Below are positions 34,690 through 46,339 of a stretch of DNA of 64,000 bases, one piece after another. Where the stretch lies: NCBI RefSeq assembly GCF_028372415.1, contig NC_092877.1, positions 254,385,010-254,449,009 on the forward strand. The letters run 5' to 3'. Under the pieces are notes generated by a model. The model searched no databases, was not told the origin of the DNA, and saw only the letters and a list, made by a program, of their open reading frames with translations. Origin of the DNA: Notamacropus eugenii (taxonomy: Eukaryota; Chordata; Mammalia; Diprotodontia; Macropodidae). The translations under genes were made by a program, and so were the position numbers. The stretch's first letter is position 1. Each line of letters starts with the position of its first letter.

Positions 34690-37600
34690 TTTAATATTTT
34701 ATTTTCCCAATATACATGTAAGGACAAATTTTAGCATTTGTTTTTAAATTTTTGTTTTCGCAACTCTCTCCCTTCCTCCCTCCACACACTCCCCATTGAG
34801 AAAGCAAGCAAAAGTCATTCAAAACATATCGATAAAAGGCATGCTGTGAAAAAATAAAGACAAAAATAACTCAAGAAAAATAAAGTAAGCTTAAAAATAT
34901 TATTCAATCTGTGTTCAGATATCATTAATTCTTTCTTTGAGGATTAGATAGAATTTTTCATTGTAAGTCCTTTAGAATTTTCTTGGATCATTTTATTTCT
35001 GAAAATAGCTAATTCATTCACAGCTGGTCATCTTACAATATAGCTGTTAATTTGTACACATTGCATTTCACTTTACATCAGCCCATTCAAGTCTTTTCCA
35101 GGCTTTTATGAGAACATCCTGCTCATTGTTTCTTTTTATACAATAGTAGCCCATTATAATAGAATACTACACCTTATTCAGTCACTCCCCAATTGAAGGG
35201 CATCCCCTCAAATATATAATTCTTTACTCCCAGAAGACAGATGTTACATTTATTTCCATACACATAGATCTTTTTCCTTTTTAGGATCCGGGTTTAGTAG
35301 TGGTATTACTAGGTCAGAAGGCATGTATAGTATTATTTGGGGCATAATTCCAAGTTACTCTACAGAATGGCTGAGTCAGTTCACAACTGCACCAACAGTG
35401 CACTAATATCTCATTTCCCTTATATCCCCTCTAACATTTGTAATTTCCCTTTTCTGTCCTATTAGCCAAAGGTATGAGGTTCTACTTCAGATTTGTTTTA
35501 TTTGGCCTTTCTCCAATCAATAGTGTTAGAGTATTTTTTATATGGCTTTAGAAAGCTTTGATTACTTCATCTGAAAAATGATCAAGTTTTTTATCATTTA
35601 TCAATTGGAATATGACTCCTATTTTTATAAATGTGATTTACTTCCCTACATTTTTGAGAAATGAGGCCTTTATCAGAGAAACTTGTTTCAAAATGTTGTG
35701 TCACAGTTGCTACTGCTAACTATATTTTCCTCTATCCTATTCTTCCCTCCTGTTTATTATATTCTCTCTCTCATTTCACACTGACTTTCCTCAAAATGTT
35801 TTGCTTCTGACCACCCTCTCCCCCAATCTGCTCTCTTATCCATCACCTTCTCCCTTCTCTTATCTCTTCCCTTACTGCTTTTCTGTAAGATGAGGTAGAT
35901 TGCTATACCCAATTACATGTGTATGTTATTCCTTCTTTGAGCCAACTGATGAAATAAATATTCACTCATTACCCCTCACCTCCTCTCTCTTCCCCTTCCA
36001 CTGTCAAAATGATGTCTTGCCTATTTTATGTGAGGCAATTTATAACGTTCTATCTCTCCTTTTCTCTTTCTCCCAGTACATTCCTCTCTTGCTCCTTCAT
36101 TTTATTTTTAGATACTATCCCTTAATATTCAACTCACACCTGTGCCTGCTGTCTATCCATACTACTTTTAACTACCCTAATGATGAGAAATACAAATATT
36201 GAAATTATTAAGTCTCTTGTTTTCACTTTCTTGTTTAGGCTTTTATGCTTTTCTCAAGTCATATTTGAAAGTCGAATTTTGTATTCAGCTCTGGTCTTTT
36301 AATCAAAAATGACTGAAAGTCCTCTATCCTATTAAATATCTATCTTTCCCCTGAAGTATTATACTTAGTATTGCTGGTAGGTGATTCTCGGTTTTAATTC
36401 TAGCTCCTTTGCTCTCTGGAATATCATTTTCAAAGCCCTCTGATCTTTTATTATAGAATTGCTGAATCTTGTGTTATCCTGTCTGTGGCTCCACCATAAC
36501 TGCATTGCTTGTTTTTTGTTTTGTCTGGAATTTTTTCAGGCTGCTAGAAATAGTTTCTCTTTGACTTGGGAACTCTGGAACTTGGTTGTAATGAGAGTTT
36601 TTCTTTTGAAAACTCATTTAAGAGGTGATCAGTGGATTCTTTCAATTTCAATTTTACCCTCTGGTTGTAGAATGTTAGGATTGTTTTCCTTGATAATTTC
36701 TTGAAAGATGATATTCAATATTTTTAAAATTATCTCTCTATCTTGGTCAGTTGCTATTCCAAAGAAATATTTCACATTGCCCTCTTTTTAAAATTCTTTT
36801 GGAATTATTTGATTGTTTCTTGATTTCTCATGAAGTCATTACCTTCTATTTGCTTCATTCTAATTTTTAAAAAATTATTTTCTTTAGTGAGCTTTTGGAC
36901 CTTCTTTTCCATTTGGCCAACTCTTCTTTTTATGGGATTCTTCTTCTTGTTGGGTTTTTGGACCTCTTTTAGCATTTGGCCTTGTCTGTTTGTTAAGGTA
37001 TTAATTTCTTCAGTATCTTTTTCATCTCCTTTACCAAGCTGTTGAATATCATGATTTTCTTGCATCATTCTCATTTTTTTCCCATTTTTTTCCTCTTCCT
37101 CTCTTAGTTGATTTTTAAAATCTGTCTATGAGCTTTTCTATGGCCTGAGACCAATTTATATGTTTTTGTTGGTGTCTTTGGAAGTAGGAGCTTTAACTTT
37201 GTTGTCTTCTTCTGAGTGTGTATTTTGATCTTCCTTGTCACCATATTAACTTTTCATAATAACTTGTCACCACCATAAGACATCAGCTTTGTTTCTCCCA
37301 TGTTTGCTCAATTCCCCAGCTCATTATCCGACTTTTTGTTAAAGTGGTGCTCTGTTTCCACGGTGGAGGACACTCTGTCTCAAGCTTTAGGAGTTTTATA
37401 TAGTTGTTTTCAGAGATACTTCTAGGGACCTGGAAGTTTTCATTTCTTCCTAACGGTATGATCTAAGCAGAGGTATTTACTCCTCTCCTGGCCTGTGCTC
37501 TGCTCTGTGACTAATCACAAGCACTTTTTTATACCGTTGAACTGTGAGAAGAGTCCCTCCTTTCCTATGACTACAAGCTCTGGTATGTTAGTGTTCCTCT

Positions 37601-38050
37601 TCACCCAGGGAATGACACCCAGGACTGTAACCCAGATACATGTATGAGCAAAGCTATGGAGTCCTGCATCAGTGCTAACAAAAAGACCCCTGTTACCTTT
37701 CCCTGATGAGTTGTTCAACCCCTTTGCTATCTGTGGGATGAAAGCTCTGTAACAGCTGTTTCTGTTGGTGCTTCTCTTGATTCACTCACTCCCAAGGCCT
37801 CCTCTTGGTTTGTTAAGGTCAGTGCTATGCTGGTACAGTGTGTTGTGAACTGTTCACTCTTGCCCAAGTGTGACAGACAGACCTTTGCTGCTGACCTTCC
37901 AAATTGTCTTGGTCTGAAAATTTGTTTCACTCCATCTTTCCCTAGGTTCTCCTGCTTGAGAATTTGTATAGAATCATTCTTAAAGGTATTTGGAGGGGTT
38001 TGTGGAAGAGCTCATATGAATCCCTGCCTTTACTCTGCCGTCTTAGCTCC
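34690..38050 (-). mobile_element. HAL1/L1-lineage element with extended L1-type 3' tail
   Basis: The minus strand runs from a 5' end at about 38,050 ('ggagctaagacggcagagta') through a GC-richer 5' UTR (37,160-38,030) and an ORF1 relic (36,230-37,150). A C/T-rich (plus strand) 3' UTR block (35,700-36,230) matches the other two HAL1 copies. It then continues for about 1 kb (34,690-35,700) in sequence like the marsupial L1 3' end, including the antisense of 'caatcaatagtgttagagta'-type sequence and the 'ttccctcctccatt' type terminal block. No ORF2 lies next to ORF1. It interrupts an older L2 at 34,688/38,050. No target-site duplication could be seen. Confidence 0.7.
36230..37150 (-). pseudogene. 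HAL1 ORF1 relic
   Basis: The longest open piece (36,805-37,074) is coiled coil: QMEKKVQKLTKENNFLKIR is followed by MKQIEGNDFMRNQE, the same motif order as in the copy at 27,407-27,601. The RNA-binding part downstream is broken by stops. Confidence 0.75.
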
Positions 38051-38525
38051 ACTTCAGCATCAGAATTTCTTCAGAAACCTCTTGTACTTCTTTCTATTTA
38101 GGTTTCTGTGATTTCATTGTCTCCTTCTCTGCCTTGCCTTCTTCCTCATATTCATGAATGTAGTATTGGTTCCCCATAGCACTGTCATCAACTTTCTTTC
38201 ACTCTCTACCATTTCTTTTGATAAATTCATATATTCTTATAATTTCTGCTTTCATGACTATTTGCATGACTCTCTAACTTTAACTTCCTGCCCTGAGTTT
38301 GAGACCTGTTTTTCCAAATAATGATTGGGCATTTTTACCTGCCTATATTATTTGAATTTTGCAAGGAATAATCGAAGTATATCTAAATATGCTCTATTGT
38401 ATCCTGGAGTGTATCCCCATATCCACAATTCACCACCTGTTGATCTATTTTTCATGCTACTGTTATTGCCAACACGGGCAACTTTAATGTCACTACTCAG
38501 GCTTCATTCTGAAAGTTTTTCTTCT
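38050..38525 (+). mobile_element. L2-type LINE fragment, 3' continuation of the interrupted copy
   Basis: 'ggtttctgtgatttcattgt', 'tctcatactttcttt'-like sequence and 'catgactctctaactttaac' followed by 'ccctgagtttgagacctg' continue the L2 RT from the point reached at 34,688. Confidence 0.6.
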
Positions 38526-38529
38526 TAGT

Positions 38530-39595
38530 TTTAGTTTGGTGTGTACCTTAGCTGAACACATTCTTTCCAATATTACTGTTTCTGTCAGAGCACATAGACC
38601 TTTCTGAAAATTACTGAAGATGTGATTGTTAATAAATTCTGGAAAAGAAAAATTAAAAAGTGAGCTTCTAGCAAGATGATTAAGAGCTCTTTAATAAATC
38701 ATCTCTCTTCATTATCTGGAAACATAAAAAAAAAATCCTAAGTACAATAATAACAAAAAGAAGAAAGTGAAAAAAATGAAAAGATGTCCTTACAAGGAAA
38801 CACCCATAGTTGAGGGAAAAAAAATGCAACTAACTGAAAGACTGATGGAAAAGGAATAAAAAATGAAAATGATGATGATGATTCTAATAGTAGACATTTT
38901 TAATACAGTAAACAAATATAATGGAAATTGAAAGAGAAATTTCTGAAAGACAAAAGAGACTAGACTGGCAATAAATTATAAGTACTACTACTTCCAGACA
39001 AGAGAATTAGGTACCAATGGAAATGATTGAAGAGCCTAATAAAATAATTATAGGAACGTAAAATTAGCAAAATTAAAATTTTTATATTAAAATAATAGAA
39101 AGATATTTGGTGACAGAATAGGAACTGGAACATTTTTACAAAGTTATAGATAGTTTGAAAAAGAGCTGATAAATTGAAAATGAAGGTAAAATATTAATTA
39201 TCATTTAAATTGTCTGATACAATGTATAAATTATATAAAATATAAATGCACAATAGATAACTAAAGGGGATTAATAATCTAAATAATGTTTCATTTATCC
39301 TAAAGATGCAGATAGTTGCCTGACCACCCTGTGCTATTTTTGTTCATATTGTTCCAGAAATTCATCCCACAATTTGTCAGCATGCTGTGGTCACTTTTTG
39401 CATCCACCTCATATTCTAAAAGTTCCCCAGGAGCACATTTTTCCACCAGTTTTTCATTATTTTCACAATTTGTTCAGTCCATCTTCTTTATTTAATCACA
39501 CATTATTCAGATTATTATTTTTTCACTCTGTTCCTGTGAAATGCATTTTCTTTGCTGCATCATCATTCATATTGTTCCCATTAATACTCTGTCCT
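38530..39595. other. Unassigned AT-rich sequence
   Basis: A-rich on the plus strand (38,640-39,240), possibly an old L1 piece. No definite call. Confidence 0.4.
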
Positions 39596-39599
39596 CAAT

Positions 39600-40650
39600 C
39601 CTCTTGTCTTTAATGGATTCTTGGCGAACTTATCCACTCTTATATGTTGAATTATTATCTGTGAAAATAACTCTAAGGTCTAAATACACAGCCTTGGTCT
39701 CTGCTGACCTCTCTAGCAGTGCTTCATGAACCTTTTGAGAACTGAAGGTGTATATACTGCAGACAACTCAAACTTAACAGGACTAAAGTCGGTATAATTC
39801 TCTTTATCCCTCAAACCTTCAGCTCTTTCCAACATCCTTATTAGGGGCCATGAATAACTTTCTGGTTACATAGGTTTATGACACTCTTGTCATCCTCTAT
39901 GTCTTATTCTCTCTCATTTTACATATTGAATTATTTTTCAAATCTTTTCAATTCTAACTTCAAGTTATCCTTCACATCCTAGTTCTTCTCTCCATTTCCA
40001 CTCCAAATTTGCTGTTCATCATTTCCTTTCTCTCATTTTACAAGAGCTTCTAAAATGATCTCCCTGTTTCAAGTCTCTCCCTTTTTCTCCCTATCCTACA
40101 TTCAGCTGACAAGATGATTTTCCTAAAGCACAAGTCTGATCATGTCATTCCTCTGCTCAGAAAACTCCAACACCTCCCTAATACTTCTATAATTACATCC
40201 ACTGTACTGTATTTGGTATGTAAAGTTCTTCTCAACATAGCTCCAATCTATCATTTCAGTCTTATTATAAATTACTTTCTTTCATGTACTCTTCTGCCTA
40301 GGCAAATTTGCCTTCTTGAAGTTATTAACATATGACAATCTTTACATGTCTTTGTGATTTTGCACAATCAAATTGCAGACAAATCCAATTCATTCTCAAT
40401 TCTGCTTCTTATGTTTCCTTCAAAACTGAGTTCAAGCATTACTGTTTAAATGAAGTCTTTCCTTATCCCCCAGAAAGTAATGTTCCCAACTTCTACAGTA
40501 CTTTAAATTCATGTACATGCCTTATAAAGAAATATATATGGACTTTACCTTAGTCAATTGAAAATAAGCTCATTAGTTTCAATTTCATATCTTCCTTTGT
40601 ATTTTCCTTCTCTATTATGGTATCTGTATTTATTAAGTGGTATTTGATTC
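39600..40650 (+). mobile_element. L2-type LINE 3' portion
   Basis: An extended L2 match: 'ctgctgacctctctagcagt', 'cagacaactcaaacttaaca', 'gctgacaagatgattttcct', 'cctctgctcagaaaactcca', 'ctgcctaggcaaatttgcct', then the 3' UTR to 'tatttattaagtggtatttg'. Frames here (40,114-40,553) are L2 RT C-terminal relics. Confidence 0.75.
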
Positions 40651-40652
40651 AT

Positions 40653-41330
40653 CTATCTGCATTCACAAAAGGAAAGGCAACTTTTGAGGGATTAACAATC
40701 ACTTTAATCAAGCATATATATCATTTCTTTTTAACCAAGAACATTATAATTTACCTTGTTCAAAGGAGTCAGCACCTTAAACTTCAAAGAAAATACAGAG
40801 AATCAAAGATGAAAAGTCATGACTTTCTGTACCTGACCATCAACAGACAGGTTTAACTTTCTAACCATAGCTACCAGAGAGGTAAGCACTGACATCTGGG
40901 TTTTCCAAGCCAGGGAGTTCCTTAATGACTGCCCAGAGTCCTTGTCTGGCCAAAGAAACACTTCCAGTAAGCCCTAAAATAAAACCTCAACTCAGTGTAT
41001 TTATACCTTTTTTTAGAGCCAGAGGGCTTCATAACCCTTGAGAATAAGTGCCTCATTAACAAAGAGCTTGGGCCTTCCCACAAATCATCCCTAATCAAAA
41101 TTCCCTTAATGGACAGATCCATTAATGGGTGGGGAAGATCTTTAATCACATTAAAATAATTAACAATGCAAATATATATACTATTTCTAGTCAAAGAAAC
41201 TCTTGTTTCTGTACTTTACTCCTTATAAAGACTTGATTGAAAAAGGCAAAAATCAGTCAGTCACTTGATTGTACTAAAACAAAAGCAGGAAAAGATTCTA
41301 TTTTGCTTGCCATCACACTCCACCCTTCCA
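40653..41330 (-). repeat. LTR-like repeat, copy B
   Basis: It matches copy A (5876-6511) from end to end. On the minus strand a good TATA box lies at 40,998-41,007 ('gtataaatacac') and an ATTAAA signal at 40,703-40,708, about 50 bp before the lower-coordinate end. This is the layout of an LTR with U3 to the right. No retroviral genes lie next to it. The U3-side end continues into a tandem duplication at 41,272-41,465. Confidence 0.55.
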
Positions 41331-41465
41331 GGATCCTTGGTCTTACAATCTAAATGGTCATGGATCCTAAAACAAAAAGAGGCATTATACTTCTTTATTA
41401 TTCTAAAACAAAAACAGCAAAAGATCCTACATTGCTTGCCCTTACACCCTTCATTTCTAGAAAAA
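41272..41465 (-). repeat. Tandem duplication at the U3 end of LTR-like copy B
   Basis: A block starting 'taaaacaaaagcaggaaaag' recurs about 129 bp later as 'taaaacaaaaacagcaaaag', each followed by 'ttgcttgcc' and 'acaccctt/acactcc' sequence. Copy A has only one. Confidence 0.65.
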
Positions 41466-41559
41466 GTTTGGGGATCTTTAAAGGAAATTTGCAATTCCCT
41501 GAAATCCATTTCCTCCTTAATTTCAAGATCTGAAAAAAAATTATTCTGTCTTGGATGAT

Positions 41560-41715
41560 TATTACCTGTGTGACCCTGAATAATTTACTTAACCTCTGTC
41601 TTAATTTTCTCATCTGAAAAATGGAGACAATAAGAATACTTATCTACCAAGATATTTGTAAGAATAAAATATTTGTGAAGTATTTTGGAAACTTTAAAGT
41701 GATACACATACACAA
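41560..41715 (+). repeat. MIR/Mar-type SINE
   Basis: 'acctgtgtgaccctgaataa', 'taacctctgtcttaattttc' and 'catctgaaaaatggagacaa' are clear landmarks. It is followed by a TA/TG-rich tract to about 41,800. Confidence 0.75.
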
Positions 41716-41799
41716 ACGAAGGTGTGTGTGAATATACACATATATATATATATATAATATGTGTGTGATAGCTATTATATATGTATGTTTATACATATG

Positions 41800-42655
41800 C
41801 ACATAAAGATGACCACAGTATACATACATGCATATGTGCATTATTTATATGTATATGTTCTATATAACATTAACTATCACCATATATTTTTCAGTATCAC
41901 TCTCTCAGGCACATAATAGACTTTTAATAAACATTTTTTTTTTGATGGTTGATGGATGTATGTAAGATGAAAGGAAGACGGATAAATAGATACTGGAACT
42001 GATTTCATTGTTAAATTAAACTCATGGGTATGGAAACTTACTCTACCAATCCAGGAAGTTGGTGTTGCTGTTATTATTGGTTTATTTGCTTATTTACTCA
42101 CTTATTTTTTTATCCATCCATTTACTTATTTCCTACCTCATTATTTACAATTATTATTATTTGCAACCTACAGAGTTGGCCAGAGTACTAAAAGTTTAAT
42201 TGCCTTCTCCAATGTCATACAGGAACAGTGTTTAATAAGAAAGACTAGAATCAAGGTCTTCATGATTCTAAGCTAACTCTCTAATTATTCTGCTATATTA
42301 TAGAAAACTTTCCAAGTATCTAAAGAATGCATTCATGTATGTATGCATATCTGAATATATACATTCATATAGTACAAGCTATCTATCCATGTATATTTTA
42401 TAATCTCTACAATAAGCATTCTTCAAACATTTGTTATCCTTCTATGGATAGTTAGGCTTAAATATTTTGTTTAGGTACAATTTGTATCTAGTAGGTGCTG
42501 AAGCATTCTAATAATCAATACAAACTATATGAAACAACTTGCAAACATGAGGAAGTAGGTATATCTTAATATCAATCTCAACTTGAACTTTCTGTAGGAT
42601 GTCTTCCATAATTAGTATAAACACCTTTATCAAACATACTCCAGTAAACTAGTGA
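41800..42655. other. Mostly unassigned sequence
   Basis: 42,160-42,300 resembles a MIR tail ('caatgtcatacaggaacagt'). Otherwise nothing recognised. Confidence 0.45.
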
Positions 42656-42659
42656 AAAA

Positions 42660-42780
42660 GCATTTAATATGTATGTTTTATGTATTAGTTGCTGAACTAA
42701 GCATTGTGGATATATAGAAAACCAAAAAATTCTTTTTCTCAAGTTGCTCAAATTCTAATGAGAGGAAACAACATTTTAAC
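42660..42780 (-). mobile_element. L2-type LINE 3' end fragment
   Basis: 'gttgctgaactaagcattgt' and 'caaattctaatgagagg' are the antisense of an L2 tail. Confidence 0.45.
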
Positions 42781-42784
42781 AACC

Positions 42785-42907
42785 ACAGTCAATCCTCAGT
42801 CTTCATGTGCTTAACTTTTGAGACTTCAAGTATTCATTCCTAGTAACTTCATTTCCTATTAGTAAGCACACACATTTCTAGCAATGAAAATTAAGAGAGA
42901 GAGAGAC

Positions 42908-42938
<31 letters not shown>

Positions 42939-42939
42939 A

Positions 42940-43006
<67 letters not shown>

Positions 43007-44137
43007 CAGACAGGCAGACAGACAGACAGAGGGGAGGGGGTCTGATTTCAACAAGTTTGTTGAGGGACATTTCCCTGGTCTTGTTCACTTTACCTTTTCA
43101 GAGTAAAGTGTTCTCCTTGTATTTGTTGCATATACTCAATTTTCCTTTACAACTCAAGTTCTGTGTTTCAGTTATGCTCACAAAGCTTAGAGCAAGTCAT
43201 TTGGGCTATAAGTCCATGCACATAAAATCACTGCTTCAGCTTAGTGAAAAAATAAAGATGTTAGATAAATTTCATGCTAGAATGTCTGCAACTGCTGTCC
43301 ACAGCAAGATTGGTGTTAACAAATAAACAATTCATTATATCCACACAAAAAAAGAGGAAGTTATTCATAAAAGTGTTGATGAATTCTTTACAGAAAATGC
43401 TAAATTTGCTTCTCAAGTGTAGGATGATGGAATTGAAAATATGGAAAAGCAGCTAAAATTTTGGGAAATGATATTGCTCTTCCTTCTACATCTCCAATAC
43501 CATCCCCCAGGGGTGAAAGACAGAGTGTTGGAGGTGATGTTAAGAATTTGCCAGTCTCCAAGTTTCCTCCTAACAGTGATTAAAGTCCCATCAACCTTTC
43601 CCTTGGTTTTTGGAGAGCTGCCAAGATATATTACAACACCCTCACATTGCCATCTGGTATAGTAGAAGGTAAGATTGAGGTCAAATGCTTTAGTTTGATG
43701 AATTTTATTTTTTTGTACAGAATTTATAGTACTGTAGATTTCATATGTTATGAAAAGAGTATCATCTGAAATATACATTTTTTAATTTGAGATGTTAGGG
43801 TCAAAAGTCACAGAACTGTAGGGCATTGTTAGCAGAAAAAATCTGTTTTGAATACTATTAGTTTTATTTTTATATTACATTTCATGGCTTATTTCACAGT
43901 TACACTTTAGGGAAAAGAGAGTAGATTCAGAATTAAAGCTTTGTTATAAAGAATCATATGCAGAAAATGTATTCTAAGCAATCTCCAGCAAAAATTTGCA
44001 GGTTTGTGTAGTTGTGGGAACCTAACATAGTGTTTCCCATAGCTTCAATGTATATTGAAAAATTCACTTTTTTTTCTTACTTTGCAATGTTTTCTAAAAA
44101 CATTACCTTTATACAATTTGTGGATTAACTATATGTA
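42785..44137 (+). mobile_element. Tigger-like (Tc1/mariner-pogo) DNA transposon relic
   Basis: The left end begins 'cagtcaatcctcagtcttca' and the right end (about 44,110-44,137) reads 'tttgtggattaactatatg', a worn inverted match. The plus strand at 43,190-43,470 translates to a Tigger transposase N-terminus, a helix-turn-helix DNA-binding region (LSEKIKMLDK, then IGVNK and IHYIHTKKEEV, then MEKQLKFW). Tigger transposases move DNA by cut and paste. The catalytic DDE part is missing or unrecognisable, so the copy is internally deleted and dead. Confidence 0.6.
42893..43040. repeat. (GA)n microsatellite inside the Tigger relic
   Basis: A nearly pure GA run of about 110 bp followed by (GACA)n. 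It produces a Leu/Ser-only frame on the minus strand. Confidence 0.97.
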
Positions 44138-44159
44138 CTTCAAAAATATATGGAAGGTA

Positions 44160-44590
44160 AATTGAAATAATCACAGGAGGAAGGCACTCTAATTGAGGAA
44201 ACCTGGGAAATATACTCTGAAAAAGGTGGGTTTTGAGGAGCCATTAACCAAATAAGGAAAGTCAGGAGGCAGAGGTTTGGATGAAGAGCACCTCAGACAT
44301 GAAGGATAGTCATTCAAAACACACTGATACTGGAAAAGGAGTGCCTTATACTAGGAATACCAAGAAAGATGGTATAGCTGGGCTGTGTTTATGCTTAAGG
44401 GTATAAAATATGATAATATTGGAAAGTGAGGAAAAAGAAAGATTGTGAAAATTTTTAAATGTCCCACAGAGGATTTTATATTTGATCTTGGAGACAACGG
44501 AGAGTCACCGAAGATTATTTGAGTAAGGATGAGAGAGTCATACTTTAACTTTAGGAATACTGTTTTAGGAATGCTCTATTTTACATCTTG
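44160..44590 (-). mobile_element. L2-type LINE 3' portion
   Basis: The plus strand has the antisense L2 run 'gaggattttatatttgatct', 'cggagagtcaccgaagatta' and 'gtaaggatgagagagtcata'. Confidence 0.6.
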
Positions 44591-44618
44591 TCTTATATTT
44601 CTTATCTGAGCATCAATG

Positions 44619-44695
44619 TTTAAACTCTGCCCAATCAGGGACACCAAAAACTGTTGTGGTTTAAACTCTGCCCACCCATGGATGCCAAAAACTGT
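44619..44695 (-). repeat. 41-bp tandem duplication at a possible primer-binding site
   Basis: Two units of 'tttaaactctgccca...aaaaactgt' lie at 44,619-44,654 and 44,660-44,695. On the minus strand each holds a TGG-initiated 18-mer (44,670-44,687 in one) just after the CA end of the LTR. That is where a retroviral primer-binding site would lie. No tRNA match was tested. Confidence 0.5.
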
Positions 44696-45635
44696 TTCAG
44701 TTTATCGTGTTTCAAGATGTGTTGTAGTAGAACCAGCTCAAAGAATTATGTCAGACCACCTCTAATCCAGGTACAGACATTTATTGAGATTGATTCTCTC
44801 ATATAGTGGGCTAAGTTACAAGAGGAATTAGCAACTTCTGAGAAAGCAAGATAAACTTTTATAGGGGAAAGATGCAATTATAAAACAGAAATTATGAACA
44901 TTAGTAAGTCAGAATGGATTTGTCAAGGAATTAAGTAATAGGAGAGGGATTCCAGCCTCAATGAAACTGAGCATGCAATTATTCACAATGCATATAGAAA
45001 AGCACATTGGGGTGATATGTATATATGATAATGACATTATAATAAGCCTCTCTACATCATAAGTTTACTCTAGGTCAGTTCTTTACTATTACTACACAGT
45101 TGCCAGCTTACAGAAACCCCCTTTTATTGTTTTGGGGTATACATACTCTTTGGGCATCCTGGTCGTGCTGCTTTTGATTATCTGGCTATTGTGGTCCTGT
45201 CTAAGATTAAATGGGTGTGGTTGTGGTTGAATGCATGGACACATCTGCTGTTTCTTCATTTTTAACTTTTTATTTTTTATTTCTTTTTAAAATTATTTCT
45301 TTATTTTTAGATTTCAACATTAATTTCCACAAGATTTTAAATTCAAATTTTCTCCCCATCTCTCCTCTCCCCCCACCTCGAGACACCATGCATTCTGATT
45401 ACCCCTTCCCCCAGTCTGCCCTCCTTTTTATCACATCCCTCTATTCCCTTATCCCTATCTCCTCTATTTTCTTGTAGGGCAACATAGATTTCTGTACCCC
45501 ATTACTTGTATTTCTTATTTCCCAGTTGCATGTAAAAACAATTTTAACATTTGTTTTGCAAACTTTTAATTCCAACATCTCTCCCTCCTTCCTTACCCAT
45601 CCCCACTGAGAAGGCAAGTAATTCAGGATAGGTTT

Positions 45636-45643
45636 TATATATA

Positions 45644-45676
<33 letters not shown>

Positions 45677-45770
45677 GTATGTATGCATGTATGTATGCAT
45701 GTGTATATACACATATGTATATGTGTATATGTACATATATATGTAGTTATATAAAGCATATATATATGTA
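45636..45770. repeat. TA/TATG-rich simple repeat in the HAL1 3' UTR
   Basis: Alternating TATATG/CATATA sequence that can form hairpins. Confidence 0.9.
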
Positions 45771-46339
45771 GTTATGCAAAACATTTCCCTAACAGTCATA
45801 TTGTAAAAAACTAACTATATTTCCCTCCATTCTATCCTGCCCCCCATTTATTCTATTCTCCCTTTTGACCTTATCCCTCTTCAAAAGTGTTTACTTCTAA
45901 TTACCCCCTCCTCCCATTTGCCCTCCTTTCTATTATTCTCCTCCTTCTCCCCTATGTTCCTATAGTATAAGATAGATTTACATAACAAATTGAGTGTGCA
46001 TGTTTTTCCCTCCTCAAGCCAAATGTGATTAGAGGAAGGTCCACTTTTTCACTCTCACCTCCCCCCTCTTCCCTTCCATTGAAAAATTTTTTTTCTTTTC
46101 TCTTTAATACAAGAGAGATAATTTGCCCCATTCTATTTCTCCCTTTCTCCTCACAATATATTCCTCTCACCCCTGAATTTTATTGTTTAGACATCATTCC
46201 TTCTTATTCCACTAACCCTGTGCTCTCTGTCTGTATGGATATCATCCCTCCAACTACACAAATACTGAGTAAAGTCTTAAGGGTTACAAATATTATCTTT
46301 CCGTGTAAAAATGTAAGCAGTTCAACTTTAGTAAGCCCC

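Noticed and set aside
42891-43088. Leu/Ser repeat protein on the minus strand
   Set aside because: It is the translation of the (GA)n microsatellite.
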